Positions 6,396 to 8,659 of a stretch of DNA of 8,659 bases are shown here, in pieces. The notes beneath the pieces were generated by a model that did not search any database, was not told the origin of the DNA, and saw nothing but the letters and a program-made list of their open reading frames with translations. This DNA comes from Anaerolineae bacterium (GTDB lineage Bacteria; Chloroflexota; Anaerolineae; Aggregatilineales; Phototrophicaceae). The first letter of the stretch is position 1; the number at the start of each line of letters is the position of its first letter. Both the position numbers and the translations under genes were made by a program. The stretch covers positions 1 through 8,659 of the forward strand of contig JADLHH010000354.1 of assembly GCA_020848855.1 (NCBI GenBank). The letters run 5' to 3'.

Positions 6396-7475
6396 TCAGT
6401 TGTTCGGCGTGATTGCGCCGGTTTGTTCCAGGTAGGCGATCAGCGTGCGCCCGACGCGTTCCAGGCTTTCCGGGCTGACTTTGTCGATTGTGTCTTCGGT
6501 GGTGTGCCAGTACGGATAGTCGAGATCGATGATATCGACTGACGGAATGCCGCGCTGGATGAACGGCAGGTGATCGTCTGTGATTGGGCTGCGCGGCGTG
6601 GTGATGAACTGCTCTGCGTAGCCGAGATCGGCTGCCGTCGCCCAGATGCCCGCCGCGATTTCCGGCGCGGACTGGTTGGAATAGCTCTCAATCGGCATCT
6701 GCTGATCGGTATCGCCGACCATGTCAACCAGAAGCATGAACTCGATGTTCTCCTGCTCCAGGTTCAGCCCGCTGGCGTACAGCGCCGAGCCGATGATGAA
6801 ACCGCTGGTCGCCGGAAGCAGTGATGCCCAGGGTTCGATGTGCCCGTTATCCTCGGCGTCGAAGAATACCAGCCGGATTTCATTATTCGCGGTGTAGTTC
6901 TGGCTGATCACGCGTGCCAGTTCGAGCAGCACGCCGACGCCGCTGCCGCCGTCGTTCGCGCCGGGCATTGGGTCGAGATGCTTCTCGGCATCAGTGTCGT
7001 GGTCGGCGAAAATCCGCGAATCGTAGTGCGCGCCGATGATGATCGTGCTGCCGCTGCCGTAGCTGCCGACCAGATTGCGCACCGGGATGATCAGCGGGTC
7101 GAACGCGATTGGGCGCTCGTTGGGCAAGCCGGCGCTCAATTCGCTGATCTCGGCGGTGAGCAGGTCGCTGACGCCAAACGGCTGCCAGTATTCAAGCGTT
7201 TGCAGCGCGTCGGCGCTCATCTGGCTGCGGTCGCCGAAGCCGATGACGTGCCAGTCTTCAGATATTGTCCAGCCGAGTGCTTCGAGCCGGTCGAGGATCA
7301 GATTGCCTGCCGTGATGCTGCCCATCGTGGCGGTTTCGCGCTCGCCGACGTTGACAAACGCTGCGACCTGCTCCAGCGCCAGTTGACCGTCGAACTGAGC
7401 GGGTTCATCCTGCGCGAAAACAGTCGCGCCGAGCAGGGTAACGAATAGGATGATGGCAATACGGCGCAGCTTCAC
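6396..7475 (-). CDS. Secreted M28-family zinc metallopeptidase (or glutaminyl cyclase-like)
   Basis: Exported zinc hydrolase, 359 residues. The signal peptide (1-21: basic KLRR, hydrophobic [15 protein letters not shown]) has likely cleavage at VFA|QD and no lipobox. The M28 catalytic domain begins near residue 130. By comparison with known M28 enzymes the zinc ligands and catalytic residues are H150 (AHYDS), D175 (GANDGGSG), E208 as base with D209 as ligand (FFDAEDNG), D251 (LVDMVGD) and H324 (YWHTTEDT). Most of the family has EE where this protein has ED. Family members are aminopeptidases or, in the close glutaminyl-cyclotransferase branch, form pyroglutamate at N-termini; sequence reading alone does not separate these. 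The start is a GTG (7475) overlapping the trmFO stop in GTGA, with GGAG at 7487-7484 (8-nt spacing). Neighbours on both sides are intracellular enzymes, so its place in the operon is not explained by function. Confidence 0.9.
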   Translation of the reverse strand: MKLRRIAIILFVTLLGATVFAQDEPAQFDGQLALEQVAAFVNVGERETATMGSITAGNLILDRLEALGWTISEDWHVIGFGDRSQMSADALQTLEYWQPFGVSDLLTAEISELSAGLPNERPIAFDPLIIPVRNLVGSYGSGSTIIIGAHYDSRIFADHDTDAEKHLDPMPGANDGGSGVGVLLELARVISQNYTANNEIRLVFFDAEDNGHIEPWASLLPATSGFIIGSALYASGLNLEQENIEFMLLVDMVGDTDQQMPIESYSNQSAPEIAAGIWATAADLGYAEQFITTPRSPITDDHLPFIQRGIPSVDIIDLDYPYWHTTEDTIDKVSPESLERVGRTLIAYLEQTGAITPNN

Positions 7476-8659
7476 GCGGATGTCTCCATTTCCAGATAAG
7501 TATCTTCAAGTTGGTCAATTTCGGCGCGCATGTCGCGGGTTGCGCGTTCAACGTAGGCGGCGTAGCGGGCGCGCTTATCCTTGACGTGGGCGGGCAGTTC
7601 TGGCAGGATGCCGAAGTTGGCTTTCATGGGCTGGAAGTGCTTCGGTTCGGCATGGGTGATATAGTGGCACAGCGCGCCGAGCATGGTCGTCTGCGGGATC
7701 GTCCACGCGGGCTTTCCGTGAAGCGTCCGAGCCAGGTTGAGCGCGGCGACCAGCCCGGTCGCGACGTTGCCCATATATCCCTCAACGCCGGTGATTTGCC
7801 CGGCGAAGAACAGGTCGGCGCGATTTCTGAACGCGAGCGTCGGGCGCAGCAGGGTAGGCGAGTTGATGAAGGTATTGCGGTGCATCTGCCCGTAGCGCAG
7901 AAACTCGGCTTTTTCGAGTCCGGGGATCATGCGCAGCACATTCTTCTGCTCGCCCCACTTCAGGTTGGTCTGAAAGCCGACCAGATTGTACATACTGCCC
8001 ATCAGGTTGTCCTGCCGAAGCTGGACGACCGCATACGGACGCCTGCCGGTGCGCGGGTCGATCAGCCCGACAGGGCGCATCGGTCCAAAAGCGAGGGAAT
8101 CGCGCCCGCGCGAGGCGATCTGCTCAATGGGCAGGCAGCCCTCGAAGAAATGCTCATCCTCGCGCTCGAAATCGCGCAGCTCGATCTTCTCGGCGGTCAG
8201 CACGGCATCGACGAAGCGCTCGTATTCGTCGCGGTTCATCGGGCAGTTGATGTAGTCCCCCTGGTCTTCGTCCCCGCGACCGTAGCGACTGGCGCGGAAC
8301 GCGATGGTCATGTCGATGCTGTCGGCGGCGACGATGGGCGCGAGCGCGTCGTAGAAGTACAGATGATCCTGCCCGGTCAGGTGGGCGATTCTCTCCGCCA
8401 GCGCTGGTGAGGTGAGCGGTCCCGACGCGATGATCGTTGGTGTGTCGGCGATGGTCGTCATTTCCTCGCGGATGATGCGGATGTTCGGGTGGCTGGCGAC
8501 GGCATCGGTCACCAACTGTGAAAACGCTTCCCGGTCAACCGCCAGCGCGCCGCCCGCCGGGACTGCCGCCTGTTCGGCACATACCAGCAGCAGCGAGCGC
8601 AGCATGTCGAGTTCCGTCTTCAGCAAGCCGGACGCGCGATCCGGCAGTTTTGAGCCGAA
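7472..8659 (-). CDS. trmFO: tRNA (uracil-5-)-methyltransferase TrmFO, folate/FAD-dependent, 5' partial
   Basis: Makes m5U54 in the tRNA T-loop using 5,10-methylenetetrahydrofolate and reduced FAD, unlike the SAM-dependent TrmA. 395 residues are visible; the frame is open to the right edge. A TTG at 8626 is not the start, because upstream codons read [17 protein letters not shown], the internal TrmFO segment just after the catalytic CSNS motif. The N-terminal FAD-binding GxGxxG and first catalytic cysteine therefore lie outside the window. Visible signatures: [12 protein letters not shown] (local 33-44), FEGCLPIE with the second catalytic cysteine (codon 8137-8135, local C175), [60 protein letters not shown] and the C-terminal [14 protein letters not shown]. 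The protein ends with about 45 mostly helical residues. It is the first visible gene of the operon; its TGA overlaps the GTG start of the peptidase gene. Confidence 0.96.
   Translation of the reverse strand, partial: FGSKLPDRASGLLKTELDMLRSLLLVCAEQAAVPAGGALAVDREAFSQLVTDAVASHPNIRIIREEMTTIADTPTIIASGPLTSPALAERIAHLTGQDHLYFYDALAPIVAADSIDMTIAFRASRYGRGDEDQGDYINCPMNRDEYERFVDAVLTAEKIELRDFEREDEHFFEGCLPIEQIASRGRDSLAFGPMRPVGLIDPRTGRRPYAVVQLRQDNLMGSMYNLVGFQTNLKWGEQKNVLRMIPGLEKAEFLRYGQMHRNTFINSPTLLRPTLAFRNRADLFFAGQITGVEGYMGNVATGLVAALNLARTLHGKPAWTIPQTTMLGALCHYITHAEPKHFQPMKANFGILPELPAHVKDKRARYAAYVERATRDMRAEIDQLEDTYLEMETSA

Noticed and set aside
5195..6412. 405-codon open frame on the + strand
   Set aside because: It is antisense to the aminotransferase gene, which has full family motifs. 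The translation is low in known motifs and rich in Arg/Val/Asp, as expected from the complement of a GC-rich gene.
7511..8410. 299-codon open frame on the + strand
   Set aside because: Antisense shadow of trmFO; no recognisable domain, and the opposing gene is unambiguous.
8624..8626. TTG as the start of trmFO
   Set aside because: The codons upstream to the edge encode conserved internal TrmFO sequence, so the gene is truncated by the window, not started here.
1..8659. Defence island, mobile element, CRISPR array, tRNA or rRNA, riboswitch
   Set aside because: I looked on both strands for transposase or integrase motifs, regularly spaced repeats, tRNA-like cloverleafs and long structured leaders. 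The genes fill the window and the longest gene-free stretch is under 200 nt, with none of these visible.

Overview
This window is an ordinary bacterial chromosomal segment, GC-rich and densely packed. Its gene content and protein style (secreted proteins with LLAQ/VFAQ-type signal cleavage sites, TrmFO instead of TrmA, a Pro/Thr/Ala-rich linker on an exported beta-propeller, a DapL-like aminotransferase) look most like a Chloroflexota (Anaerolineae-type) genome. That assignment is inference from style, not from a marker gene. There are no tRNA or rRNA genes, transposases, CRISPR repeats, phage genes or recognisable defence genes.

Layout. One gene runs on the + strand: the 3' end of an exported beta-propeller protein (1-923), whose start lies upstream of the window. 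Everything else runs on the - strand in two transcription groups. Group A is read first, from the right edge leftwards: trmFO (5' end outside the window), a secreted M28 metallopeptidase, a class I/II aminotransferase of the LL-diaminopimelate aminotransferase type, the ribosome-associated GTPase gene hflX, and an 82-codon two-helix membrane protein (8659 down to 3651). The junctions are 4-nt overlap, 10-nt gap, 4-nt overlap and 3-nt gap, so this is very probably one translationally coupled operon. Group B follows about 190 nt later with its own promoter (-10 TATAAT at 3518-3513): a polar-amino-acid ABC importer in the order binding protein, permease, ATPase (3458 down to 959). It ends convergently against the beta-propeller gene.

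How the genes work together. Group B is a complete importer with one permease gene, so the transporter is presumably a permease homodimer plus an ATPase dimer. A strong 12-bp hairpin between the binding-protein and permease genes probably keeps binding-protein mRNA in excess. Group A mixes a tRNA T-loop methyltransferase (m5U54), a ribosome-splitting GTPase, an exported peptidase or cyclotransferase, an aminotransferase and a small membrane protein. The translation theme (TrmFO, HflX) is clear; the link to the peptidase and aminotransferase is not obvious and may be operon packing only.

I do not see a new multi-gene system here. The items most worth a second look are the small membrane protein coupled to hflX, the hairpin at 2628-2654, and the unexplained repeats around the importer promoter.
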